From an uncultured Actinomycetes bacterium (GTDB lineage: Bacteria > Actinomycetota > Acidimicrobiia > Acidimicrobiales > RAAP-2): a stretch of DNA of 64,000 bases. The stretch spans positions 80,367-144,366 of the forward strand of contig CAIJYV010000021.1 of assembly GCA_903825035.1 (NCBI GenBank). Direction: 5' to 3'. Position numbers and translations under genes: made by a program. The notes under the pieces are model-generated. The model was not told the DNA's origin, searched no databases, and saw only the letters and a program-made list of their open reading frames with translations. Shown here in pieces: positions 1-8,275 of the stretch. The number at the start of each line of letters is the position of its first letter. Position 1 is the first letter of the stretch.

Positions 1-59
1 AAGGCCCCGTTGACCAAGAGCTTGTAAGTCTTGCGAACTTCTAGTCGGTTATCAGACAT
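1..59 (-). CDS. Aldehyde dehydrogenase, N-terminal fragment (cut by window edge)
   Basis: Reading leftward from an ATG at 59-57, the frame stays open to the window edge and begins MSDNRLEVRKTYKLLVNGA. This K-T-Y-K-L-x-V-x-G-x start is typical of the second aldehyde dehydrogenase that follows deoC and a first aldehyde dehydrogenase in many actinobacteria. Its ATG overlaps the 3' end of the upstream dehydrogenase gene by 8 nt, so the two are almost certainly co-translated. Only 19 residues are visible, so the catalytic residues cannot be checked. Confidence 0.7.
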   Translation of the reverse strand, partial: MSDNRLEVRKTYKLLVNGA

Positions 60-1509
60 TGAGGTAGGCCTCCAATCCCTGTCGGCCACCCTCTCGGCCA
101 AATCCCGATTCACGGACACCTCCGAATGGGCTGGTGGGGTCGAACTTGTTATAGGTATTGGCCCAGATCACGCCAGCGCGGAGTCGCTCCGCAACCCACA
201 AAGTTCGACTGCCCTTCTCGCTCCAGACACCGCAGGCCAGTCCGTAATTGGTGTTGTTGGCCTTCTGTACCGCTTCTTCTGGAGTGCGAAAAGTCAACAT
301 CGACAAAACCGGTCCAAAGATTTCCTCTCGCGCAATTCGGTGACTCTGCGAAACGTTCGTAAAGACGGTTGGGGCGAACCAATAGCCCTTTGAAGGCAAG
401 ACGCAGGTCGAAGTGAGTCGCGTTGCACCCTCTTGCTCGCCCGTGGCGGTCAATTCAGAAATGCGAGCGAGTTGTTCAGCGGAGTTAATAGCGCCAACAT
501 CGGTGTTTTTATCCATAGGATCACCAACGCGGAGCTGCTCGACGCGTCGCATCAACCGACGCAGCACGTCGTCAGCAATCGACTCTTGCACGAGTAACCG
601 TGAACCCGCACAACACACGTGACCTTGGTTGAAAAAAATTCCGTCAATGATGCCCTCGACCATTTCATCGAGGGGTGCATCCTCAAAAACAATGTTGGCA
701 CCCTTGCCGCCTAGTTCTAGGGTTAGGTGCTTGCCCGAACCAGCGATTCGTTGTTGAATCAAGCGACCGACCCCAGTCGAGCCCGTGAACGCAATCTTGT
801 TAACGTCCGGGTGATCCACTAGGGCTGCGCCGGTTGAGCCGTCTCCGGTGATGATGTTCACTACGCCATCGGGCAACTCTGCTTGTTGCAGAATTTCGGC
901 GAGGAGTAAAGCGGTCAGCGGAGTTGTTTCGGCCGGCTTGAGGACGCACGTATTGCCCGCCGCCAGCGCCGGAGCCAACTTCCAGGCGGCCATGAGTAGT
1001 GGAAAATTCCAAGGAATAATCTGCCCCGCCACACCCAAGGGCTGAGGGTCTGGGCCAAAACCAGCGTAGGAAAGTTTGTCCGCCCAGCCGGCGTAATAAA
1101 AAAAGTGGGCCGCGGCCAATGGGATGTCAATATCGCGTGTTTCTCGAATTGGCTTGCCATTGTCCAGTGTCTCGGTTACGGCAAGTTCACGTGAGCGTTC
1201 TTGAATGAGGCGCGCAATGCGGTAGAGATACTTCGCGCGCTCTGGACCCGAAGTCTTGGACCACACTTTTTCGTACGCGCGCTTGGCCGCTAGAACCGCA
1301 GCGTCAACGTCCTTCGCATCAGCTTGAGAAATCTTCGCCAATTTTTCTTCAGTGGCGGGGTTAGTTGTGAAGAAGCTCTTGTGGTCCTTAGGCGAGGTGA
1401 ACTTTCCATTGATGAAGAGTCCGTAGTCGCTCTGAATCTTGGCGATAGCCGCCGATTCCGGAGCGTCGTCGTACTGCAAGCCACCTAATTGTGAGTGTAA
1501 CGATTCCAT
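52..1509 (-). CDS. Aldehyde dehydrogenase (NAD(P)+), deoC operon
   Basis: A 485-residue cytoplasmic enzyme of the aldehyde dehydrogenase superfamily, oxidising an aldehyde to the acid with NAD(P)+. The general-base Glu lies in LELGGKGAN (about residue 265) and the nucleophilic Cys in NQGHVCCAG (about 299-300). The cofactor-site pattern IIPWNFPLLM is at about 164 and FTGSTGVG at about 242. I chose the ATG at 1509, one base after the deoC stop. The frame is open to 1650, but that extension lies inside deoC and is not ALDH-like. Because deoC makes acetaldehyde from deoxyribose-5-phosphate, acetaldehyde oxidation is a reasonable guess for the substrate. Confidence 0.93.
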   Translation of the reverse strand: MESLHSQLGGLQYDDAPESAAIAKIQSDYGLFINGKFTSPKDHKSFFTTNPATEEKLAKISQADAKDVDAAVLAAKRAYEKVWSKTSGPERAKYLYRIARLIQERSRELAVTETLDNGKPIRETRDIDIPLAAAHFFYYAGWADKLSYAGFGPDPQPLGVAGQIIPWNFPLLMAAWKLAPALAAGNTCVLKPAETTPLTALLLAEILQQAELPDGVVNIITGDGSTGAALVDHPDVNKIAFTGSTGVGRLIQQRIAGSGKHLTLELGGKGANIVFEDAPLDEMVEGIIDGIFFNQGHVCCAGSRLLVQESIADDVLRRLMRRVEQLRVGDPMDKNTDVGAINSAEQLARISELTATGEQEGATRLTSTCVLPSKGYWFAPTVFTNVSQSHRIAREEIFGPVLSMLTFRTPEEAVQKANNTNYGLACGVWSEKGSRTLWVAERLRAGVIWANTYNKFDPTSPFGGVRESGFGREGGRQGLEAYLNV

Positions 1510-1510
1510 G

Positions 1511-2503
1511 TCAGTCTCCACTAAATCGATCGGGTCGGGCGTAGTTGCCCGATTGTTGCTTGGTTCGTTGCAGCAGTAGATCATTGAGCAGTGAGGAGGC
1601 GCCGAAGCGGAAGTAGTCCGGGTCGAGCCATGTTGAACCCACGGTTTCATTCACAACGACAAGGTACTTGAGGGCATCTTTAGTGGTACGGATTCCACCA
1701 GCCACCTTCACACCAACCACTTCGCCGTATTCTTCTGCGAAGTCTCGAACTGCTTCGAGCATGACCAGGGCCACGGGGAGAGTGGCGTTAACGCCAACTT
1801 TTCCCGTTGACGTCTTAATAAAGTCTGCGCCAGCCAACATGGCTAACCAGCTCGCCCTTCGAACATTGTCGTAGGTCACTAGTTCACCGGTTTCCAGAAT
1901 CACCTTGAGGTGCGCCGTGCCGCAGGCGTCCTTGACCGCAACGATTTCTTCGTACACCTTCAAAAGGTTCCCCGAGAGAAAGGCTCCACGGTCAATCACC
2001 ATGTCGATTTCGTCGGCGCCAGCGTCGACCGCTTCCTTGGTGTCGAGGAGTTTTACTGCCAACGAGGCACGCCCCGATGGAAATGCGGTGGCCACCGAGG
2101 CGACGTGCACAGCACCCGAGCCAATTACTGATCGAGCTGTCGCCACCATGTCTGGGTAGACACAGACCGCCGCCACACTAGGTACGAGAGGATTCGTGGA
2201 ATCAGGGTGCATGGCTTTCGTGCACAAAGAGGCGACTCGTCCGGCAGTGTCGGCTCCTTCGAGAGTCGTGAGGTCCACCATCGAAATCGCCAGGTCAATA
2301 GCGCTCTTTTTGGTTTCCTTCTTAAGAGATCTTGTCCCTAACTTGGCAACCCGGGCCTCAGCTCCGACGGCGTCAACCCCGGAGAGTTTTTTCAATTCGG
2401 TTCGCAAACCCGATTCGGTGACAAAACTTGGCAGATTTCTGCGGGCGGGAATTTCTATACCCGTGGAATCTGGCGTTACTAAGCGAAGCGCAGATGAGGT
2501 CAC
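1511..2503 (-). CDS. deoC: Deoxyribose-phosphate aldolase DeoC
   Basis: Cleaves 2-deoxyribose-5-phosphate to glyceraldehyde-3-phosphate and acetaldehyde in deoxynucleoside breakdown. The 330-residue protein keeps the class I aldolase residues: Asp in ADEIDMV (about 167), the Schiff-base Lys in FIKTSTGK (about 230) and the second Lys in VKVAGGIR (about 266). It carries about 80 extra N-terminal residues compared with the E. coli enzyme, as seen in the longer actinobacterial form. The GTG start at 2503 sits 6 nt after a TAGCGT -10 box, so the mRNA is probably leaderless. It heads an operon with two aldehyde dehydrogenases. Confidence 0.95.
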   Translation of the reverse strand: MTSSALRLVTPDSTGIEIPARRNLPSFVTESGLRTELKKLSGVDAVGAEARVAKLGTRSLKKETKKSAIDLAISMVDLTTLEGADTAGRVASLCTKAMHPDSTNPLVPSVAAVCVYPDMVATARSVIGSGAVHVASVATAFPSGRASLAVKLLDTKEAVDAGADEIDMVIDRGAFLSGNLLKVYEEIVAVKDACGTAHLKVILETGELVTYDNVRRASWLAMLAGADFIKTSTGKVGVNATLPVALVMLEAVRDFAEEYGEVVGVKVAGGIRTTKDALKYLVVVNETVGSTWLDPDYFRFGASSLLNDLLLQRTKQQSGNYARPDRFSGD

Positions 2504-2509
2504 CCTTCT

Positions 2510-2515
2510 ACGCTA
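2510..2515 (-). promoter_or_regulatory. deoC: -10 element of leaderless deoC promoter
   Basis: TAGCGT on the minus strand, 6 nt before the GTG start of deoC. Transcription would begin at the start codon. Confidence 0.6.
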
Positions 2516-2532
2516 CCAATCTCGCTAGGAAA

Positions 2533-3105
2533 TTAGCGAGGGAGTGAGAATTTAGGCAGTTCTCCCGCCGCAACCCTTTGGGCCAGCGTTGGGGCCATAT
2601 GGTCCTTCTCGCTCAAAATCGCTTCACCCGGAATTCCCCAGTTGATATTTATCTCAGAGTCCATGGGCGTGATGCCCAACTCGGCGGCGGGGTTGAATGG
2701 GGAGGACAAGAGGTAGGCCACTCCCGCAGTCTCGCTCTGCACCGAAAACCCGTGGGCCACGCCCGTTGGAAGCACCGCAACGATACCTTTTTCCGCGCTC
2801 AACGGAATCGTTTCTACGACACCGTAGGTTGGCGATCCTTCTCGAATGTCGACGACCACGTCAAGAACGGATCCGTGCACGCAGTTAACGATTTTTGCTT
2901 GACCTTCGGGGGCGACTGAGTAGTGGAGGCCTCGAACTACGTTTTGCTTCGACTGAGAAAAATTCGCCTGCTGAATTTCGTACGCCGCGCCAATCTCTTT
3001 AAATTCCGCAGCGCTAAACCACTCGCGAAAAAAACCGCGGTCATCGGGCCAGACGGGAGCCTCGAGAACGAATAGTCCCTCAATGGATAAGGGGATCAGG
3101 GCCAT
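2533..3105 (-). CDS. rmlC: dTDP-4-dehydrorhamnose 3,5-epimerase RmlC
   Basis: Third step of dTDP-L-rhamnose synthesis: epimerises dTDP-4-keto-6-deoxyglucose at C3 and C5. The 190-residue cupin shows the RmlC signature DDRGFFREWF near the N-terminus, QANFSQSKQNVVRGLHYS (catalytic His in RGLHY) and the ATGVAHGF-type loop (here PTGVAHGFSV). The ATG at 3105 shares its A with the rmlB stop (TAATG), so translation is coupled to rmlB. Rhamnose is probably for a cell-surface polymer. rmlD is not in the window. Confidence 0.94.
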   Translation of the reverse strand: MALIPLSIEGLFVLEAPVWPDDRGFFREWFSAAEFKEIGAAYEIQQANFSQSKQNVVRGLHYSVAPEGQAKIVNCVHGSVLDVVVDIREGSPTYGVVETIPLSAEKGIVAVLPTGVAHGFSVQSETAGVAYLLSSPFNPAAELGITPMDSEININWGIPGEAILSEKDHMAPTLAQRVAAGELPKFSLPR

Positions 3106-4079
3106 TAGTTCTTCGCCACCAGGGGACGCCACCACGACTCATTGTCGTGATACCACTGGACGGTGGCGGCGAGCCCCTCTTCGAAGGAGACTTGTGGTGA
3201 GTAGCCCAACTCGTTGTGGATCTTCTTCCAATCCACGCAGTAGCGGCGGTCGTGACCAAGCCGGTCGGCGACTCGCTCAATACGAGACTCATCAGCCCCG
3301 CAGAGTTCCAAAATCTTCTTGGTGATTTCCTGGTTAGTCAGTTCCGTGCCGCCACCAATGTTGTAGATCTCGCCCGAACGGCCCCGCTGCAGGACCGCCA
3401 GAATGCCTCGACAGTGATCGTCAACGTGCAGCCAGTCTCGAACATTCAACCCATCGCCGTAGAGGGGAACGTTCTTGCCGTCTTGGAGGTTGGTCACGAA
3501 AAGTGGAATTAACTTCTCGGGGAACTGACGTGGGCCGTAGTTATTGGAACAACGGGTCACCATAATGTTCATTCCAAAGGTGTGCTGGTAGGCCAATGCG
3601 GCTAAGTCCGAAGCAGCCTTAGACGCCGAATAGGGCGAGGAGGGGTCCAAGATGTGTTCTTCGGGCCAGGCACCTGCAGAGATCGAGCCGTAGACCTCGT
3701 CGGTGGAGACGTGGACAAAGCGTTCGACCTGGCCACGACGCGCACTCTCGAGTAACTGCTGAGTCCCCAACACGTTGGTCTCAAAAAAAGGTCGAGCCGA
3801 CTCAATCGATCGGTCCACGTGGCTTTCGGCCGCGAAGTGGACTACCGAGTGTGCACCATTCAGTAGCTCGTCAGTGACTGATTGGTCGTTAATTGAGGCG
3901 TGGACGAACCGAACCCGCGGATCAGCAAGTACGGCCTCCATGTTTTCTCGCCGACCCGAATAGGTCAACGCATCCAAAATGACAATGTCGTCGTAGTTAA
4001 GCTCGTCCGCGCGCTCGAGCAACATTTCACTGAATCGCGAGCCAATAAATCCAGCGGCTCCGGTAAGTACGATACGCAT
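3105..4079 (-). CDS. rmlB: dTDP-glucose 4,6-dehydratase RmlB
   Basis: Converts dTDP-glucose to dTDP-4-keto-6-deoxyglucose with tightly bound NAD+. The 324-residue extended SDR begins with the Rossmann motif GAAGFIGS (residues 7-14). It has [11 protein letters not shown] at about 80, the catalytic STDEVYG segment, and the active-site Tyr and Lys in [11 protein letters not shown]. The start is the ATG at 4079 because [13 protein letters not shown] is the normal N-terminus; ten upstream in-frame codons are not family-like. It is divergent from rmlA, with about 50 bp of shared promoter region. Confidence 0.95.
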   Translation of the reverse strand: MRIVLTGAAGFIGSRFSEMLLERADELNYDDIVILDALTYSGRRENMEAVLADPRVRFVHASINDQSVTDELLNGAHSVVHFAAESHVDRSIESARPFFETNVLGTQQLLESARRGQVERFVHVSTDEVYGSISAGAWPEEHILDPSSPYSASKAASDLAALAYQHTFGMNIMVTRCSNNYGPRQFPEKLIPLFVTNLQDGKNVPLYGDGLNVRDWLHVDDHCRGILAVLQRGRSGEIYNIGGGTELTNQEITKKILELCGADESRIERVADRLGHDRRYCVDWKKIHNELGYSPQVSFEEGLAATVQWYHDNESWWRPLVAKN

Positions 4080-4118
4080 CGAGAGAATTCCGCCTTTTTC
4101 AACAAGCAAGTAGCCATC

Positions 4119-4124
4119 TATACT
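4119..4124 (+). promoter_or_regulatory. rmlA: -10 element of leaderless rmlA promoter
   Basis: TATACT on the plus strand ends 6 nt before the GTG at 4131, which supports GTG rather than an upstream start for rmlA. Confidence 0.65.
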
Positions 4125-4130
4125 AATTCG

Positions 4131-4913
4131 GTGAAGGGAATCATTCTCGCCGGTGGTAGTGGTACTCGTTTGTACCCCATTACCCGTGCTGTGTCGAAGC
4201 AGTTACTGCCTCTGTACGACAAGCCCATGATTTACTACCCACTCAGCACCCTCATGCTGGCGGGAATCCGTGAGATTCTCCTCATCACAACTCCCCACGA
4301 TCAAGCTGCTTTCCAGCGACTCTTAGGAGACGGTTCGCAGTTTGGAATCAAGATCGAGTACGTGATTCAACACGAGCCCAACGGTTTGTCTCAGGCCTTA
4401 ATCCTGGGTGAAGAGTTTCTCACTGGCCAAAAATGCGCACTTATTCTTGGCGACAACCTTTTCTATGGACCCGGTTTAGGAACTCACCTACACGAACACG
4501 CCAACCTTGAGGGTGCTTTAATTTTTGCCTACCAGGTGGCCGATCCCGAACGCTATGGCGTGGTCGAGTTCGACGAAAGTGGCAAGGTTTTGTCAATTGA
4601 GGAAAAGCCCTCGGCGCCGAAATCCAATTTTGTGGTCCCTGGCATGTACTTCTACGACGAAGAGGCGCCAGCAATTGCTCGTTCGCTCAAGCCCAGCGCC
4701 CGCGGCGAACTCGAGATCACTGATTTAAATAAGGTTTACCTGGAACGAGGAACTCTTCGAGTCGAGGTGCTCCCCCGCACCACAACTTGGCTTGACACCG
4801 GAACCTTCGAGTCGCTCTACGAGGCCGGCGGTCTTATTCGCACACTCCAAACTCGAACGGGAATGCGTATTGGCGACGCGGAACAAATCGCCACTGATTT
4901 CGGCTGGATTTAA
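4131..4913 (+). CDS. rmlA: Glucose-1-phosphate thymidylyltransferase RmlA (short form)
   Basis: First step of dTDP-rhamnose synthesis: dTTP + glucose-1-phosphate to dTDP-glucose. The nucleotidyltransferase motif [13 protein letters not shown] is at residues 6-18, followed by [18 protein letters not shown] and the metal-binding Asp in [10 protein letters not shown]. The GTG start lies at a leaderless promoter. At 260 residues it is about 30 shorter than typical RmlA (about 290). It stops straight after the segment IATDFGWI, where family members continue with a C-terminal helix pair. No frameshift is visible downstream, so the short end appears real. Confidence 0.93.
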   Translation: MKGIILAGGSGTRLYPITRAVSKQLLPLYDKPMIYYPLSTLMLAGIREILLITTPHDQAAFQRLLGDGSQFGIKIEYVIQHEPNGLSQALILGEEFLTGQKCALILGDNLFYGPGLGTHLHEHANLEGALIFAYQVADPERYGVVEFDESGKVLSIEEKPSAPKSNFVVPGMYFYDEEAPAIARSLKPSARGELEITDLNKVYLERGTLRVEVLPRTTTWLDTGTFESLYEAGGLIRTLQTRTGMRIGDAEQIATDFGWI

Positions 4914-4966
4914 TACTTCTCGGTAACGAATTTCGTGTTCTACAGTTGAATAACTAAGGAGTGCAC

Positions 4967-5554
4967 ATGTCAATCATCACCTTTAACTCGCCTCGCCCAG
5001 TACTCGCGGATCGAATTTCGCGCACGGCCGTAGCGAATGTCCTTCTGGTCATAGCCGCAGCCGTTTTTGTCGGTCTGCTCGCCCAGATCTCAATTCCCCT
5101 GGGCTTTACCCCAGTTCCCCTGACGGGACAAACCTTCGGCATCATGCTCGCCGGAGCCGCCCTTGGATGGCGTCGCGCCGCAATGGCCATGTCGCTCTAC
5201 GTCCTAGCGGGCCTTGCCGGCCTACCCTGGTTCGCCGGTGGAGCGAGCGGTTACGTTGGCGCCAACTTTGGTTACCTCATTGGCTTCGTGCTCTCCGCTG
5301 GCGCACTCGGCTGGCTGGCTTCACGCGGCAACGACCGGACCATCGCTGGCTCCTTGCTCTCTATGGCTTTCGCCGATGTCGTGATCTTCGTCTGTGGTGT
5401 GAGTTGGTTGGCCCACGACCTTCACGTCTCTCTCGGCACCGCTCTGCACTACGGCTTCTACCCCTTCGTGTGGGGCGAGATTATCAAGGCTGGCGTGGCC
5501 GGCTTTGCCCTGCCCGCCACCTGGCGCTTAGTGGACCGAACAACCAAGCACTAG
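4967..5554 (+). CDS. bioY: Biotin transporter substrate-specific component BioY
   Basis: A 195-residue membrane protein with about six hydrophobic segments, the S-component of a biotin ECF transporter. Family marks are the LTGQTFGIMLAGAALGWRRA region (about 45-65) and YVLAGLAGLPWFAGG with the following GYLIGF (about 70-105). The ATG at 4967 is preceded by AAGGAG at 5-nt spacing, which is better than the GTG two codons upstream. A TACAGT box at 4941 may be its -10. No bioM/bioN genes are adjacent, so it probably uses shared ECF modules or works alone. Confidence 0.9.
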   Translation: MSIITFNSPRPVLADRISRTAVANVLLVIAAAVFVGLLAQISIPLGFTPVPLTGQTFGIMLAGAALGWRRAAMAMSLYVLAGLAGLPWFAGGASGYVGANFGYLIGFVLSAGALGWLASRGNDRTIAGSLLSMAFADVVIFVCGVSWLAHDLHVSLGTALHYGFYPFVWGEIIKAGVAGFALPATWRLVDRTTKH

Positions 5555-5568
5555 TTGCGCGCAAACGC

Positions 5569-5574
5569 TAATTT
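5569..5574 (+). promoter_or_regulatory. -10 element of leaderless aminopeptidase promoter
   Basis: TAATTT on the plus strand, 6 nt before the GTG at 5581. It argues against the in-frame TTG one codon upstream. Confidence 0.55.
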
Positions 5575-5580
5575 GGCTTG

Positions 5581-7068
5581 GTGAGCGAGAACACTATTCC
5601 TGAGGTCGATGTTTCGGCCGAAAATCCAATTTCCGACAACTGGGTCTGGGTCGGCCCTCACCGGCCCCCATCACCTCGGGCCCTCTTTGACTTGATGACC
5701 TCGCAGTGGCAGGTTGGCGAGCCCGACACCGCCGTTCACCCCGCCGCCACGCACAGTGCTCGACGCCGCGAGGCCCTCAGCGCTCTCTTTCCTGGTCAGG
5801 TCCTCGTCATCCCTACGGGCAACTTGAAGGTGCGCGCCAATGACACCGACTACAACTTTCGCGCCGGTACCGATTTCTTCTACCTCACCGGTTGCCATGA
5901 GCCAGACGCCGTACTGGTACTCACGCCAAATGACACTGGACACGACGCGACCCTCTACGTTCCTGAACGCCGCGATCACCGCACGCACGAGTTCTACACC
6001 GACGCTCGGTACGGAGAACTCTGGGTGGGCCCGCGTCGAGGAACCAAAGAGGCATCGCTGTACTACAAGATTGCCGCCGCCGATATCGCTATGTTGAAGA
6101 CCAACCTCGAAAGCAGCGTGGCACCAATACTCACTTTGCGCGGATATGACACCTCTGTCGACACGCTGGTTCCAGCTAATGAACTCGACTCGAAACTCGA
6201 ACAGGAGTTGAGTGAACTGCGCTTAGTGAAAGATGCCTTCGAGATCGAACAGCTGCAAGCGGCCGTTAACTACACCGTCAAGGGATTCGAAGATGTGGTC
6301 CGAGCCTTATCCGTGGCAGTTGGGCGCGGCGAACGAGTCATCGAAGGAATTTTTAACCTGAGGGCTCGAGTTGAAGGTAATGACGTTGGTTACAACACAA
6401 TCGCGGCCAGTGGCTCGAACGCGACCATTCTTCACTGGATGCGCAACGATGGCGAAGTCCGCATGGGCGACCTCCTTTTGCTCGATGCCGGCGTCGAATG
6501 CGACAACCTGTACACCGCTGACGTAACTCGAACCCTGCCAATCAATGGAACCTTCTCGCCTGCTCAACGCAATCTCTATGAAATTGTTCTGCGCGCCCAA
6601 GAGGCTGGTATTGCTGCGGTCAAGCCCGGAGCGAAATTCTTAGACCCCAACGAAGCTGCCATGCAGGTGTTGGCTGAAGGTCTCTACGAGCTGGGCATCT
6701 TGAAGGATGCTCCGGAGGTGTCACTACGCAAAGACAAGCAGAGCTACCGCCGGTACACCTTGCACGGCGTGAGCCACATGCTCGGTCTCGATGTGCACGA
6801 CTGTGCCCACGCTCGCGATGACCAGTACTACTTCGGCGAGCTCAAGGAGGGTTTTGTGCTCACCGTTGAGCCGGGTATTTACTTCCAGCCCAATGACTTG
6901 ACCGTTCCCGAGGAGTACCGCGGGATTGGTGTGCGAATTGAAGATGACATCCTTGTCACTGCGACCGGCGCCAAGAATCTTTCGGCTGGACTGCCTCGCG
7001 ATCCAGACGAGATCGAGGCCTGGATGAAGAAGCTGTGGGCTGACGGCGTGCCAGCCCTCGGCCTTTAG
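5581..7068 (+). CDS. pepP: Xaa-Pro aminopeptidase (aminopeptidase P, M24B)
   Basis: A 495-residue cytoplasmic metallopeptidase that removes an N-terminal residue preceding proline. The N-terminal aminopeptidase P domain includes YNFRAGTDFFYLTG. The C-terminal pita-bread domain shows the metal ligands in order: Asp in LLLDAGVE, Asp in YTADVTRT, His in HGVSHMLGLDVHD, Glu in TVEPGIYF and Glu in VRIEDDILVT. The GTG start follows a leaderless promoter. Its stop overlaps the convergent serB stop by 4 bases. Confidence 0.94.
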   Translation: MSENTIPEVDVSAENPISDNWVWVGPHRPPSPRALFDLMTSQWQVGEPDTAVHPAATHSARRREALSALFPGQVLVIPTGNLKVRANDTDYNFRAGTDFFYLTGCHEPDAVLVLTPNDTGHDATLYVPERRDHRTHEFYTDARYGELWVGPRRGTKEASLYYKIAAADIAMLKTNLESSVAPILTLRGYDTSVDTLVPANELDSKLEQELSELRLVKDAFEIEQLQAAVNYTVKGFEDVVRALSVAVGRGERVIEGIFNLRARVEGNDVGYNTIAASGSNATILHWMRNDGEVRMGDLLLLDAGVECDNLYTADVTRTLPINGTFSPAQRNLYEIVLRAQEAGIAAVKPGAKFLDPNEAAMQVLAEGLYELGILKDAPEVSLRKDKQSYRRYTLHGVSHMLGLDVHDCAHARDDQYYFGELKEGFVLTVEPGIYFQPNDLTVPEEYRGIGVRIEDDILVTATGAKNLSAGLPRDPDEIEAWMKKLWADGVPALGL

Positions 7069-8255
7069 CCCAGCTTGGCCTGTTCGATTTCGTCGCGACT
7101 AATTCCCAAAAAGTAAAGTACCGCGTCTAGGTAGGGAACCGAGAGCGCAGCGTCGGCGTGCTCTTGCACCAGGGGCTTTGCGTTAAACGCAATACCCAGC
7201 CCGGCTACTGACAACATGTCAATGTCATTGGCACCATCACCGACCGCCACCGTTTGCTCGAGTGGTACACCAACTTCGAGAGCGAAATCCTCAAGCGCGC
7301 GAGCCTTGCCGGGTCGGTCGACAATTTCCCCAATTACCTGGCCGGTCAATACTCCATCAAGTACTTCCAGGGTGTTGGCGCGCAAATATTTCACACCAAT
7401 TTGATCCATGAGTGGAGCGAGAATCTGTTCAAACCCGCCCGAGACAACGGCGGGCACGTAACCCAGGTGGAGCAAGGTTCGAACCAGGGTTTCGGCTCCT
7501 GGGGTGAAGCGGACTTTTGCGCGTACTTCGTCTAATACCGATTCATCGAGCCCTTTGAGTAAAGTTACCCGTTCACGAAGCGATTGGGAAAAATCCAATT
7601 CCCCCGCCATCGCGCGCTCGGTGATTTCCTTTACGGCCTCGTCACATCCGCACGCTTCGGCGAGTAGGTCAATGACCTCGTCTTGTAACAAGGTCGAGTC
7701 GGCATCCATCACCACTAGGTGCTTGGATCTGCGGTGAAGGCCCTCACGTTGCACCGCGACGTCTAGTCCCGCTGAACGTCCCACGGTGCTCATTTCAATT
7801 CGGAGTTCGTCGGGACGCGGCGAGCGAATTACGAGTTCGTAACAATCAACTGGATTCTTGGCTAAGTGGACGATTCGCTCACAGGTGGATCCCGAACGCG
7901 CAATCCCCGCAAAGACTTGGTGCAGTTGTCCAGCACTCACCGACGGCGCCAAGAGGGTTACGAGGGTACGCCCTCCCTTGACCTCCGTGGTGTTGGTCAC
8001 AACCTCAATTTGTACGTTGATTCCCTCGCCCACAATGTTGCGCTCGAGTAGCGCAGCACGCACTTGTTCTGCGCTGAGGGACTGGGAAGTCGTTATTTCG
8101 CCGCACAAGATAAGCGCATTACGAATAGTGATTTGCGCCACGTCACTCAAGTTCGCGCCCGCTGGCGCCAGCGAAGCGAGAGCGGCGAAAAGCTCGGCCC
8201 CCACCCCTACGCGGTCTGGTCCAGAAACGGTGACGAGGTAGGTGAGCTCTGACAT
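7065..8255 (-). CDS. serB: Phosphoserine phosphatase SerB with ACT-like N-terminus
   Basis: Last step of serine synthesis, O-phosphoserine to serine. The 396-residue protein has an N-terminal ACT-type region (about 1-170, starting MSELTYLVTVSGPDRVGVG), then a HAD phosphatase domain. HAD motifs are DADSTLL (nucleophile Asp), VVSGGFEQI (Ser), the Lys in RPGKARAL, and GDGANDIDML. The true start is the ATG at 8255, 6 nt after a TAGCAT -10 box; an in-frame TTG two codons upstream would lie in the promoter. ACT domains suggest serine feedback, which is inferred. Confidence 0.94.
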   Translation of the reverse strand: MSELTYLVTVSGPDRVGVGAELFAALASLAPAGANLSDVAQITIRNALILCGEITTSQSLSAEQVRAALLERNIVGEGINVQIEVVTNTTEVKGGRTLVTLLAPSVSAGQLHQVFAGIARSGSTCERIVHLAKNPVDCYELVIRSPRPDELRIEMSTVGRSAGLDVAVQREGLHRRSKHLVVMDADSTLLQDEVIDLLAEACGCDEAVKEITERAMAGELDFSQSLRERVTLLKGLDESVLDEVRAKVRFTPGAETLVRTLLHLGYVPAVVSGGFEQILAPLMDQIGVKYLRANTLEVLDGVLTGQVIGEIVDRPGKARALEDFALEVGVPLEQTVAVGDGANDIDMLSVAGLGIAFNAKPLVQEHADAALSVPYLDAVLYFLGISRDEIEQAKLG

Positions 8256-8261
8256 AGACAA

Positions 8262-8267
8262 ATGCTA
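8262..8267 (-). promoter_or_regulatory. serB: -10 element of leaderless serB promoter
   Basis: TAGCAT on the minus strand, 6 nt before the ATG of serB. The same hexamer and spacing precede pheA. Confidence 0.6.
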
Positions 8268-8275
8268 GGTGAGTC

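Noticed and set aside
31..393. Plus-strand frame of 120 codons at the left edge
   Set aside because: It lies antisense to the aldehyde dehydrogenase gene and has no protein-like motifs.
3900..4130. 77-codon N-terminal extension of RmlA
   Set aside because: It is antisense to rmlB, and the GTG at 4131 has its own leaderless promoter and the normal RmlA N-terminus.
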